Source of the DNA: DATBIS01 sp036556805
GTDB taxonomy: Bacteria > Actinomycetota > UBA4738 > HRBIN12
Length of the DNA stretch: 35,808 nucleotides
Assembly (NCBI GenBank): GCA_036556805.1
Contig: DATBIS010000121.1
Location: forward strand, 1-35,808
Direction of reading: 5' to 3'
Shown here: piece by piece, positions 6,728 to 14,143 of the stretch
How the letters are laid out: each line of letters begins with the position of its first letter
Numbering within the stretch: the stretch's first letter is position 1
The notes under the pieces: model-generated
What the model was told of the DNA's origin: nothing
Seen by the model: only the letters and a program-made list of their open reading frames with translations
Database searches by the model: none
Position numbers and translations under genes: made by a program

Positions 6728-6766
6728 ATGCTCAGGCCCGTTGCCAACCGAGGCGCCGCCCGATGA
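6728..6766 (+). CDS. Twelve-codon leader peptide upstream of ABC-F
   Basis: The ORF encodes MLRPVANRGAAR and ends in TGA. AGGAGG lies ten bases before its ATG, better than any site in front of the ABC-F gene itself. Its stop overlaps the ABC-F start codon (ATGA at 6763-6766), so ribosomes finishing the peptide are positioned to re-initiate on ABC-F. The SD is the arm that can be sequestered upstream. Antibiotic-responsive leader peptides of similar size control several ABC-F and erm genes; whether this one senses a drug is inference. The chance that it is fortuitous is reduced by the exact stop/start overlap. Confidence 0.6.
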   Translation: MLRPVANRGAAR

Positions 6767-8358
6767 GCACGCTCGACGTGCGCGGGCTCGCCGTCGAGGT
6801 CGGCGGGAAGATCGTGGTCGACGACCTGTCGTTCTCGCTGCGCGCCGGCGAGAAGGTCGGGGTCGTGGGGCGCAACGGCGCCGGCAAGACCAGCACGCTG
6901 CGCGTGCTCGCGGGGGAGGAGCAGCCGGCGTCGGGCTCCGTCGAACGGCGCGGCGCCGTCGGGTACCTACGCCAAGACCCGCGACAGCACCGCGCGGACG
7001 ACGAGGCGACCGGGCTGGAGCACATTCTGTCGGCGCGGGGTCTCGTGGAGGTCTCCCGCCGCCTGGAGAAGGCCCGCGTCGCGCTCGAGGAGAGCCACGT
7101 CGAACGCAACGTCGCTCGGTTCGCGCGCCTGGAAGAGGAATATCGCGACCTCGGCGGGTATCAGGCCGAGGCCGAGGCGAAGGCGGTCTCGGCCGGTCTC
7201 GGGCTCCCTCAGGATCGCCTCGAGCTGCCGGTGCGGGCGCTGTCGGGTGGGGAGAAGCGGCGGCTCGAGCTCGCGCGCATCCTGTTCGGCGGGGCCGAGC
7301 TGCTGCTGCTTGACGAGCCCACGAACCACCTCGACGCGGACGCGAAGCTCTGGCTGATGAAGTTCCTCGCCTCGTACCGGGGCGCCCTCATGGTGGTGAG
7401 CCACGACCTCAACCTGCTCGACGGATCGATCACGCGCATCCTGCACCTCGACCGTGACGGCGTCGTGGAGTACCGCGGGACGTACTCGCAATATCGCGAG
7501 GCGCGCCGGCTCGACGAGATCCGGCTCACGGCGCTCGCGGGACGGCAGGAGCAGGAGATTCGCCGGCTGAAGACGCTCGCCGACTCCATGCGAGGCCAGA
7601 CCGCGAAGCGGGCGCGCAAGGCGAAGACGCTCGACACGCGCGTCTCGAAGCTGGAGGCGAAGCGCGTCACCGGCCCCGCGAAAGAGCGAAAGGTCACGTT
7701 CCGGTTTCCCGACCCGCCGCACGCCGGGAAGCAGGTGCTCGTGGCCGAGGATCTCGCGAAGTCCTACGGCGGCCCGCCCGTGTTCGAACATGTCTCCTTC
7801 GACGTGGGGCGCCGTGAACGGCTCCTCGTGATGGGGCTGAACGGCGCGGGGAAGACGAGCCTGCTGCGGATCCTCGCGGGACGGTCGGCGGCCGACGCCG
7901 GCCGGTTCCGTCTGGGGCACGGCGCGAAACTCGGCTACTACGCGCAGGAGCACGAAGGGATTCGTGAGGGCGTCACGGTGCTCGAGCACGTGCGCTCCGA
8001 ATCGTGGGCCGAGGATCAGCAGCTTCGATCGCTCCTCGGCATGTTCCGGCTCACCGGCGAGGTCGCCTTCCAGGACGCCGGCACGCTCTCGGGCGGCGAG
8101 AAGACCAAGCTCGCGCTCGCGCAGCTCGTCGCGGGCCGGAAGAACCTGCTGCTCCTCGACGAGCCGACGAACAACCTCGACCCGCCGTCGCGGCGAGCGA
8201 TCGCCGACGCGTTGCAGCTCTGGCCCGGCGCGATGGTGATCGTGAGCCACGACACCGAGTTCGTCGAAGCCCTTGCTCCGCAACGTGTCCTGATGATGCC
8301 GGACGGCACGCTCGACTTCTGGAGCGAGGACCTCCTCGACCTCGTCGCGCTCGCGTAG
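6763..8358 (+). CDS. ABC-F family ATPase (ribosome-associated)
   Basis: A cytoplasmic protein of 531 aa with two ABC domains and no membrane segments. Domain 1 has Walker A GRNGAGKT (36-43), signature LSGGE (160-164) and Walker B DEPTNHLD (from 184). Domain 2 has GLNGAGKT (358-365), LSGGE (442-446) and DEPTNNLD (from 466). The linker at about 250-310 is long, basic and helical (RRLKTLADSMRGQTAKRARK), as in the P-site tRNA interaction motif of ABC-F factors. Members act on the ribosome as translation factors or protect it from antibiotics. Its ATG overlaps the leader-peptide stop and has no Shine-Dalgarno site of its own, implying coupled translation. The resistance spectrum, if any, cannot be predicted from sequence. 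Confidence 0.93.
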   Translation: MSTLDVRGLAVEVGGKIVVDDLSFSLRAGEKVGVVGRNGAGKTSTLRVLAGEEQPASGSVERRGAVGYLRQDPRQHRADDEATGLEHILSARGLVEVSRRLEKARVALEESHVERNVARFARLEEEYRDLGGYQAEAEAKAVSAGLGLPQDRLELPVRALSGGEKRRLELARILFGGAELLLLDEPTNHLDADAKLWLMKFLASYRGALMVVSHDLNLLDGSITRILHLDRDGVVEYRGTYSQYREARRLDEIRLTALAGRQEQEIRRLKTLADSMRGQTAKRARKAKTLDTRVSKLEAKRVTGPAKERKVTFRFPDPPHAGKQVLVAEDLAKSYGGPPVFEHVSFDVGRRERLLVMGLNGAGKTSLLRILAGRSAADAGRFRLGHGAKLGYYAQEHEGIREGVTVLEHVRSESWAEDQQLRSLLGMFRLTGEVAFQDAGTLSGGEKTKLALAQLVAGRKNLLLLDEPTNNLDPPSRRAIADALQLWPGAMVIVSHDTEFVEALAPQRVLMMPDGTLDFWSEDLLDLVALA

Positions 8359-8372
8359 CCGGTCGTCGGAGG

Positions 8373-8378
8373 TATCCT
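8373..8378 (+). promoter_or_regulatory. -10 box TATCCT before the amidohydrolase
   Basis: TATCCT lies 23 bases before the ATG at 8402. The intervening leader includes the ribosome site GGAGGGA. No clear -35 box is seen at 17 bases, because that region lies inside the end of the ABC-F gene. Confidence 0.4.
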
Positions 8379-8401
8379 TCGGCCTTCCGATCGGAGGGAC
8401 G

Positions 8402-10081
8402 ATGGCCGACGTCGCAGATGTCGCGTTCGTGAACGGCGCCGTGTACACGGTGGACTCCGGACGGTCGCGCGCGCGCGCGGCGGCGGTGCGGGACGGGCAC
8501 ATCGTCGCGGTGGGCGAGGACGCCGACGTGCGCGCGGTCATCGGGCCTCGAACCGAGGTGATCGACCTCGACGGGCGCATGTTGCTGCCCGGTTTCCAGG
8601 ACGCGCACGTGCATCCGGTCTCGGGCGGGCTCGACCTCGCCCGGTGCGCGCTGTACGAGCTCTGGACCGCCGGCGACTACCTGCGCGCGATCGGCGATTA
8701 CGCGGCCGCGCATCCCGAGCGACCCTGGATCCTCGGCGGCGGCTGGTCGATGGACGCGTTTCCCGGCGGCACGCCGACCGCGGCCGAGCTCGACGCCGTG
8801 GTGGCGGACCGCCCGGTATTCCTGCCGAACCGCGACGGTCACGGCGCGTGGGTGAACGGTGCGGCCCTTCGCCTCGCGGGCGTCACGCGCGACACGCCCG
8901 ACCCGAGCGACGGAAGGATCGAGCGGGCCGCGGACGGGGATCCGACCGGCACGCTGCACGAGGGCGCGATGCGGCTCGTCGGCGACCTGATCCCCGCTCC
9001 GACGCCCGACGAGCTCTTCGAGGGCCTGTTGCGCGGTCAGGAGTACCTGCACTCGGTGGGCATCACCGCGTGGCAGGACGCGATCGTCGATCCGACCTCG
9101 ATCGAGAACGGCTACGACGCCTACCTGCGCGCCGCCGCGGAGGGCGTGCTTACCGGCCGCGTGGTGGGCGCGCTGTGGTGGGACCGCCACCGGGGACTCG
9201 AGCAGATCGGCGAGCTCGTCGAACGGCGCGAACGCGGGCGGGCGGGCCGATTCGCGGCCACCAGCGTGAAGATCATGCAGGACGGCGTCTGCGAGAACTT
9301 CACGGCAGCGGTGCTCGAGCCCTACCTCGACGGCGCCGGAGCGCCCACCGCGAACCGGGGCATCTCGTTCGTCGACCCCGAGCTGCTCCGCGAGGCCGTC
9401 ACGCGGCTCGACGAACGCTCGTTCCAGGTGCACTTCCACACGATCGGGGAACGAGCCGTGCGCGAGGCGCTCGACGCGATCGAGAGCGCGCGGCTGGCGA
9501 ACGGGCCCAACGACCTTCGCCATCACCTCGCGCACATCCAGGTCATCCACCCGGACGACGTTCCGCGGTTTCGCGAGCTGGGGGCGGTCGCGAACGCGCA
9601 GCCGCTCTGGGCGGCGCACGAGGGCCAGATGGACCGGCTGACGATCCCGTTCCTGGGCGAGCCTCGATGGCGGTGGCAATACCCCTTCGCAAGCCTCGTG
9701 CGCTCGGGGGCCATGCTCGCGATGGGGAGCGACTGGTCGGTGTCGAGCGCGAACCCCCTCGAGGAGATCCACGTCGCCGTGAACCGGAGGTACCCCGTGA
9801 ACCGGGAGTCTCCGGAGGCGTTGGAAGGTGCGGCCGTGGACGTCTTCCTGCCCGACGAACGGCTCGACCTCGCGACGTCGATCGCCGCGTTCACGATGGG
9901 GTCGGCCTACGTCAACCACCTCGACGACGCGACGGGCTCGATCGAGCCGGGGAAGCTCGCCGACCTCGTGGTCGTCGACCGCGACCTCTTTGCGGCGCCG
10001 GCGGACGAGATCGCGGCCGCGTCGGTGGAGCTCACGATGGTCGAGGGCGAGCGCGTGTTCGCCGGACCGTCGTTCTCGTGA
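8402..10081 (+). CDS. YtcJ-like amidohydrolase (Amidohydro_3 family)
   Basis: A soluble metal-dependent hydrolase of 559 aa. The N-terminal beta-sandwich segment (AFVNGAVYTVDSG) leads into the metal motif LPGFQDAHVHP. Further landmarks are VKIMQDGVCEN in the middle barrel, HFHTIGERAVREALD, HHLAHIQVIHPDD and the late aspartate in GSDWSVSSANPLEE. The C-terminus returns to the sandwich (GKLADLVVVDRDLF). This order matches YtcJ-like exoenzyme-type hydrolases and N-substituted formamide deformylases. The substrate is not predictable, but amides, formamides or cyclic ureas are typical of the superfamily. GGAGGGA precedes the ATG. The folate demethylase operon begins 130 bases downstream on the same strand, so a shared catabolic role is possible but unproven. 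Confidence 0.88.
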   Translation: MADVADVAFVNGAVYTVDSGRSRARAAAVRDGHIVAVGEDADVRAVIGPRTEVIDLDGRMLLPGFQDAHVHPVSGGLDLARCALYELWTAGDYLRAIGDYAAAHPERPWILGGGWSMDAFPGGTPTAAELDAVVADRPVFLPNRDGHGAWVNGAALRLAGVTRDTPDPSDGRIERAADGDPTGTLHEGAMRLVGDLIPAPTPDELFEGLLRGQEYLHSVGITAWQDAIVDPTSIENGYDAYLRAAAEGVLTGRVVGALWWDRHRGLEQIGELVERRERGRAGRFAATSVKIMQDGVCENFTAAVLEPYLDGAGAPTANRGISFVDPELLREAVTRLDERSFQVHFHTIGERAVREALDAIESARLANGPNDLRHHLAHIQVIHPDDVPRFRELGAVANAQPLWAAHEGQMDRLTIPFLGEPRWRWQYPFASLVRSGAMLAMGSDWSVSSANPLEEIHVAVNRRYPVNRESPEALEGAAVDVFLPDERLDLATSIAAFTMGSAYVNHLDDATGSIEPGKLADLVVVDRDLFAAPADEIAAASVELTMVEGERVFAGPSFS

Positions 10082-10086
10082 CGGCC

Positions 10087-10099
10087 TGACCATCGGTCA
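10087..10099. promoter_or_regulatory. Palindrome TGACC-ATC-GGTCA, operator candidate
   Basis: A perfect inverted repeat with five-base arms lies six bases after the amidohydrolase stop, in the 130-base gap that should contain the promoter of the demethylase operon. A TTGTCA sequence follows at 10110. No regulator gene is adjacent. The short arms make chance occurrence possible. Confidence 0.3.
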
Positions 10100-10211
10100 A
10101 GCGGCGTCCTTGTCACGGGCGGATGCGCGGCCGCACGATACGCCCACCACCCGAGGGCGCCGAAGCCGAACGACGGCCGCCGTCGCCCCTCCCGGCCGAG
10201 AGGACCCCGCG

Positions 10212-11369
10212 ATGACGCAGCCCTTCGACATGAGCCAGGTACAGCGCGGCGCGCGCAACCGGCGCACGCCCTACTACGAGGCGACCCAGAGGTACGGCCC
10301 GAAGGGCTTCACCGTCTACAACCACATGTACTTCCCGATCCGCTTCGACACGTTCGAGAACGAGTTCGAGGCGCTGTTGAACGACGTCACCCTCTGGGAC
10401 GTCTCGGTGGAGCGGTGCCTGGAGATCTCGGGCCCGGACGGATTCCGCTTCGCGCAGCTGCTCACGCCGCGGGATCTCTCGAAGTGCGCGGTGGGACAGG
10501 CGAAGTACGTCCTCGTCGTCGACCGCGACGGCGGGATCATCAACGATCCCGTCCTCACGCGCATGGACGAGACCACGTTCTGGTTCGCGCTCGCGTCCTC
10601 GGACGCGCTCCTCTTTGCGCGCGGCCTTCGCAACGCGTACCCGGACCTGGACGTCACGATTCGCGAGGCGGACGTGGCGCCCCTGCAGGTGCAGGGCCCG
10701 AAGTCCAAGGACCTGATGGTGAAGCTCCTCGGCGAGGGGATCCTCGACCTGAAGTACTACTTCTGGACCAACGCGGAGATCGCGGGCGTGCCGGTGGTCG
10801 TCACGCGCACCGGGTGGACCTCGGAGGTCGGCTACGAGGTGTACACGACCGACACCTCGCGCGGGAACGAGGTCTACGAGGCGCTCATGAAGGCGGGCGA
10901 GGAGTTCCGCATCAAGCCGACGGGGCCCTCGGACATCCGTCGCATCGAGGGCGCGATCTTCAATTGGGGCGCCGACATGACGTACGAGAACAACCCCCTC
11001 GAGATGGGTCTCGAGCGCCTGATCGACTGGGACCTCGCGGACGACGCCGTGCTCTCGCTCGCGGCCCTGCGGCGGATCAAGGCCGAGGGCGTCGGGCGCC
11101 GCATCAACGGGGTCGAGCTGGACGGCGACCCGTTCCCCGAGCTCAACAACGTGAAGTGGCCAGCGCGCTCCGACGGCGCGGTCGTGGGGAAGGTCACCTC
11201 CGCGATCTACTCGCCGCGCCTCGAGCGCAACATCGGATACTGCTGGCTCCCGACGGAGCTCTCCATGATCGGGACGGCCGTCCGCGTGGACACGGAGTGG
11301 GGCGAGCGGACGGCCACCGTGGTGGAGATGCCGTTCGTCGACCCTTCCAAGCAGATCCCGGTGTCGTAA
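10212..11369 (+). CDS. Folate-dependent demethylase, GcvT superfamily (DmdA/LigM-like), paralogue 1
   Basis: A cytoplasmic protein of 385 aa in the aminomethyltransferase (GcvT) superfamily. The N-terminal region RRTPYYEA...FTVYNHMYFP and LWDVSVERCLEISGPDG matches DMSP demethylase DmdA more closely than glycine-cleavage GcvT, which lacks the TVYNHM element. Later landmarks are GIINDPVL, PLQVQGPKS, VTRTGWTSEVGYEVY, RRIEGAIFNWGADMT and IYSPRLERNIGY. Relatives transfer a methyl group from DMSP, or from aromatic methoxyl groups (LigM/DesA), to tetrahydrofolate. The neighbouring MetV- and MetF-like genes fit consumption of the resulting 5-methyl-THF. GAGAGGA precedes the ATG. The substrate is not determined; sarcosine- or dimethylglycine-type donors remain possible. 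Confidence 0.82.
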   Translation: MTQPFDMSQVQRGARNRRTPYYEATQRYGPKGFTVYNHMYFPIRFDTFENEFEALLNDVTLWDVSVERCLEISGPDGFRFAQLLTPRDLSKCAVGQAKYVLVVDRDGGIINDPVLTRMDETTFWFALASSDALLFARGLRNAYPDLDVTIREADVAPLQVQGPKSKDLMVKLLGEGILDLKYYFWTNAEIAGVPVVVTRTGWTSEVGYEVYTTDTSRGNEVYEALMKAGEEFRIKPTGPSDIRRIEGAIFNWGADMTYENNPLEMGLERLIDWDLADDAVLSLAALRRIKAEGVGRRINGVELDGDPFPELNNVKWPARSDGAVVGKVTSAIYSPRLERNIGYCWLPTELSMIGTAVRVDTEWGERTATVVEMPFVDPSKQIPVS

Positions 11370-11416
11370 GGGCCTCGAGCACGCCGGTTCTCGGCGGCGA
11401 CTTGTCGCCGATCGTG

Positions 11417-11438
11417 GGTTTGAACGATGATTCAATCC
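11417..11438. promoter_or_regulatory. Near-palindrome between the two demethylase genes
   Basis: GGTTTGAA-CGATGA-TTCAATCC has eight-base arms with one mismatch. It is conspicuously AT-rich for this genome and lies in the 99-base gap before the second demethylase. It could be an operator for a dimeric regulator or a transcript-processing site. An ATG at 11427 falls within it, but the better ribosome site favours the ATG at 11469. Confidence 0.35.
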
Positions 11439-11468
11439 TTCGAACCGCCGAGCGACCAAGGAGACCCG

Positions 11469-12647
11469 ATGACCAACGAGCGCCCCGAGATGCTCGAACA
11501 GAGCGCGACGATCTACTTCGGCCCGTGGTACCGGCGATCGCCCTTCTTCGACGCGACCCGGCGTGCGGGGTGCACGGCGTACGACGTCTACAACCACATG
11601 CTGCTGCCCGCGTACTTCGACGACCCCGAGCTCGAATATTGGGCCTTGCTGAACGACGTGACGGTGTGGGACGTGGGCGTGGAACGCACCGTCGAGGTCA
11701 CCGGCCCCGACGCCGACGCGCTCATCGACCTCATGACGTGCCGCGACCTCACGACGTGCGCGGTGGGACAGGGCAAGTACATGCTCGTGACCGCGCCCGA
11801 CGGCGGGATCGTGAACGACCCCGTCCTGCTGCACGTGCGCAACAAGACGTGGTGGATGCAGCTCGCCGACAGCGACGCCGGCCTCTACGCGCTGGGCATC
11901 GCGGCGTCGAGGGGTCTCGACGTCGAGGTGAACCTCCCCGACGTGCACCCGATGCAGGTGCAGGGCGCGAAGGCAGCGATGACGCTCGAGAAGCTCGTCG
12001 GCCCCTCGATCTACGACATGAAGTACTACTGGTGCGACTTCTTCGACATCCGCGGCATCCCGGTGCTCATCAGCCGGACCGGCTGGACGGCCGTGCAAGG
12101 GTTCGAGATCAACCTCCTCGACGGGCGCTACGGCGACGAGCTGTGGGACGCGGTCTTCGAGGCGGGCGAGGAGTTCGCGATCCGCCCGGTTGCTCCCGTC
12201 GAGGCACGTCGGATCGAGGCCGGCATCTTCAACTACGGTTCGGACATGACGCTCGACGACACGCCGCTGCATCTCATGGGGCTCGAGCGACTCGTGGAGG
12301 ACCAGCCGCAGGACTACATCGGCAAGGAGGCGCTCGAGGCGCTCAAGCGCACCGGGGTCGATCGCAAGCTCGTCGGGATCGAGTGGTCGGGCGACGAGCT
12401 GCGTGCCGAGCTCACGTGGTTCTGGCCCGTCGTGCAGGACGGCACGCAGGTGGGCAGGGTCACCGACGCGATCTGGTCGCCGAAGCTCGCGAAGAACATC
12501 GGGTATGCCTGGGTACCGATCGACCTCGCGACGCCGGGGACGAAGCTCGAGGTGCAGACCGAGCACGGCGAGACGATCGGCGTGACGACCGCCGCGATCC
12601 CGTTCGTCGATCCGAAGAAGGAAGTGCCGGCCGGCTCGCTGGCCTAG
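11469..12647 (+). CDS. Folate-dependent demethylase, GcvT superfamily (DmdA/LigM-like), paralogue 2
   Basis: A protein of 392 aa clearly homologous to the preceding gene: YDVYNHMLLP, TVWDVGVERTVEVTGPDA, GGIVNDPVL, PMQVQGAKA, ISRTGWTAVQGFEI, RRIEAGIFNYGSDMT and IWSPKLAKNIGYAW. The two differ throughout, so this is an old duplication with probable substrate divergence, as with LigM and DesA. The N-terminus has its own extension (YFGPWYRRSPFFDATRRAG). Start: ATG with AAGGAGA nine bases before it; the ATG 42 bases upstream has no such site. The stop is 23 bases before the MetV-like gene. It should act on a methylated substrate and deliver 5-methyl-THF. Confidence 0.82.
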   Translation: MTNERPEMLEQSATIYFGPWYRRSPFFDATRRAGCTAYDVYNHMLLPAYFDDPELEYWALLNDVTVWDVGVERTVEVTGPDADALIDLMTCRDLTTCAVGQGKYMLVTAPDGGIVNDPVLLHVRNKTWWMQLADSDAGLYALGIAASRGLDVEVNLPDVHPMQVQGAKAAMTLEKLVGPSIYDMKYYWCDFFDIRGIPVLISRTGWTAVQGFEINLLDGRYGDELWDAVFEAGEEFAIRPVAPVEARRIEAGIFNYGSDMTLDDTPLHLMGLERLVEDQPQDYIGKEALEALKRTGVDRKLVGIEWSGDELRAELTWFWPVVQDGTQVGRVTDAIWSPKLAKNIGYAWVPIDLATPGTKLEVQTEHGETIGVTTAAIPFVDPKKEVPAGSLA

Positions 12648-12670
12648 GGCCGGCGACGGGAGGCGTTGCG

Positions 12671-13099
12671 GTGCCGGAGCGACTCGATCGACGACCGCCC
12701 CGGTCCACGCCCGAGCCGAAAGGGCTTCGCAAGGTCCTGCTCGTGCTCGAGCGCGAGATCAAGGAGGAGGTCTTCGACTGCCGGATGTGCGGGCAGTGCA
12801 TCCTGCACTCGACCGGCATGACGTGCCCGATGCGCTGTCCCAAGAACCTGCGGAACGGGCCGTGCGGGGGCGTGTTGCAGAACGGCAACTGCGAGGTCCT
12901 GCCCGACCAGCCGTGCGTGTGGGTCCGCGCGTGGGAGGGGTCGCGCCGTCTGCCGCTCTGGCGCTCCCACGTGCATCACGTCCAGCCGCCGGTGGACTGG
13001 CGCCTGCAGGAGACGTCGTCGTGGGAGAACTTCCTCACGCGCCGCGACGCCCGCGTTCCCGCCGGATGGTCGGCCGCCGAGGAGCACCGGCATGCCTGA
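12671..13099 (+). CDS. MetV-like cysteine-rich partner of methylene-THF reductase
   Basis: A protein of 142 aa from a GTG preceded by GGGAGG. Eight cysteines cluster at about residues 37, 40, 43, 52, 56, 65, 74 and 82 in the pattern CRMCGQC, TCPMRCPKN and NGPCGG. This is the signature of the MTHFR C-terminal domain family (Pfam PF12225), called MetV in acetogens, where it partners MetF and binds metal or Fe-S. The N-terminal region RKVLLVLEREIKEEVFDC is also typical. The stop overlaps the metF start by eight bases, indicating coupled synthesis. It probably supplies an electron route or structural site to MetF. Direct evidence for cofactor type is lacking. Confidence 0.82.
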   Translation: MPERLDRRPPRSTPEPKGLRKVLLVLEREIKEEVFDCRMCGQCILHSTGMTCPMRCPKNLRNGPCGGVLQNGNCEVLPDQPCVWVRAWEGSRRLPLWRSHVHHVQPPVDWRLQETSSWENFLTRRDARVPAGWSAAEEHRHA

Positions 13100-14084
13100 G
13101 GAAGGGGAAACGGGACCGCCGAGGAGCCGACTGCACGCGCTGCTTCTCGCCGGTACCTTCGCGGTGACCGCGGAGCTGCAGACCACCGACGGAGGTGACG
13201 CGGCGGGCGTGGACGCGGCCGCCGCCGCACTCGCCGGACGGGTGGACGCCGTGAATTGCACGGACAACTCGTCCGCGCATCCGCACCTGTCGCCGCTCGC
13301 GGCCGCGAAGCTCCTGGTCGACCGCGGGATCGAGCCGATCGTGCAGCTCACGTGCCGGGACCGCAATCGTCTCGCGCTGCAGGCCGACCTGCTGGGAGCC
13401 CACGCGCTCGGCGCACGCAACGTGGTGTGCATGACCGGAGACGACGTGACGGCCGGGGACCATCCGGAGGCGAAGCCCATCTACGACATCGACTCCTTGC
13501 ACCTGCTGCGCATGGCCCGGATCCTGCGCGACGAAGGCACCTACCTGAGCGGGAGGGCCCTCACATCGCCGCCCACCTTCCTCGTGGGAGCCGTCGAGAA
13601 CCCGTTCGCGCCGCCCGTCGACTATCGCCCGCTGCGCCTCGGAACGAAGATCGAGGCGGGGGCCGAGTTCATCCAGACGCAGATCTGCTTCAACGTGGAG
13701 CGGATGCGCGAGTTCATGCGGCTCGTCGTGGACTCGGGGGCCGCCGAAAGGGCGTGGATCCTCGCCGGGGTGTACGTCCCGCGCTCGGCGCGCGCGGCGA
13801 GCTACCTGCGGGACTGGGTGCCCGGCATCGACGTGCCCGAGTCGGTCGTGCGGCGCCTCGAGGGCGTCCCCGCCGATCGGCAGGAGGAGGAGGGCATCCG
13901 GCTCGCCGTGGAGATCTGCGAGGAGGTCCGCGCGATGCCCGGCGTGGCCGGCCTCCACCTGATGTCGATCCGCGGCGACCATGCGATCGGGCGGGTCATC
14001 GAAGAGTTGCGGCTGCTCCCGCGGCCGGTTCCGGAGCCCGGCGCCGCGGACCACCTCCCGGGCCGGCGTGCCAGCGCCCGTTGA
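13092..14084 (+). CDS. metF: 5,10-methylenetetrahydrofolate reductase (MetF family)
   Basis: A flavoprotein of 330 aa interconverting 5,10-methylene-THF and 5-methyl-THF. The TIM-barrel landmarks are FAVTAELQTTDGGD (the conserved Glu of the substrate site), VNCTDNSSAHPHLSP, IVQLTCRDRNRLALQADLL, GARNVVCMTGDD and GAEFIQTQICFN. The C-terminal helix region contains GLHLMSIRGDHAIGRVIEE. The ATG overlaps the end of the MetV-like gene. In an operon with two folate demethylases its likely direction is oxidation of methyl-THF made by them, or supply of the methyl donor for methionine synthesis; no metH is visible here. The C-terminal 15 residues are low-complexity. Confidence 0.88.
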   Translation: MPEEGETGPPRSRLHALLLAGTFAVTAELQTTDGGDAAGVDAAAAALAGRVDAVNCTDNSSAHPHLSPLAAAKLLVDRGIEPIVQLTCRDRNRLALQADLLGAHALGARNVVCMTGDDVTAGDHPEAKPIYDIDSLHLLRMARILRDEGTYLSGRALTSPPTFLVGAVENPFAPPVDYRPLRLGTKIEAGAEFIQTQICFNVERMREFMRLVVDSGAAERAWILAGVYVPRSARAASYLRDWVPGIDVPESVVRRLEGVPADRQEEEGIRLAVEICEEVRAMPGVAGLHLMSIRGDHAIGRVIEELRLLPRPVPEPGAADHLPGRRASAR

Positions 14085-14143
14085 ACCGTGTGCGCTACCA
14101 GCGACGAATGCCGGATGTGATCGATCTCCTGAAGGGAACCCCG

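Noticed and set aside
8466..8477. Alternating CG run of 12 bases in the amidohydrolase gene
   Set aside because: It encodes ordinary Arg/Ala codons in a GC-rich genome; no evidence of a structural or regulatory role.
8051..10093. Long minus-strand open frame opposite the amidohydrolase and ABC-F genes
   Set aside because: Shadow of high-GC coding; Arg/Val/His-rich translation without motifs, whereas the plus-strand frames have clear family signatures.
11427..11468. Upstream ATG for the second demethylase
   Set aside because: It would add 14 residues without a ribosome site and lies within the near-palindrome; AAGGAGA supports the ATG at 11469.
10113..12566. Long minus-strand frame opposite the demethylase genes
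   Set aside because: The codon pattern is the mirror of the real plus-strand genes, and no domain is visible.
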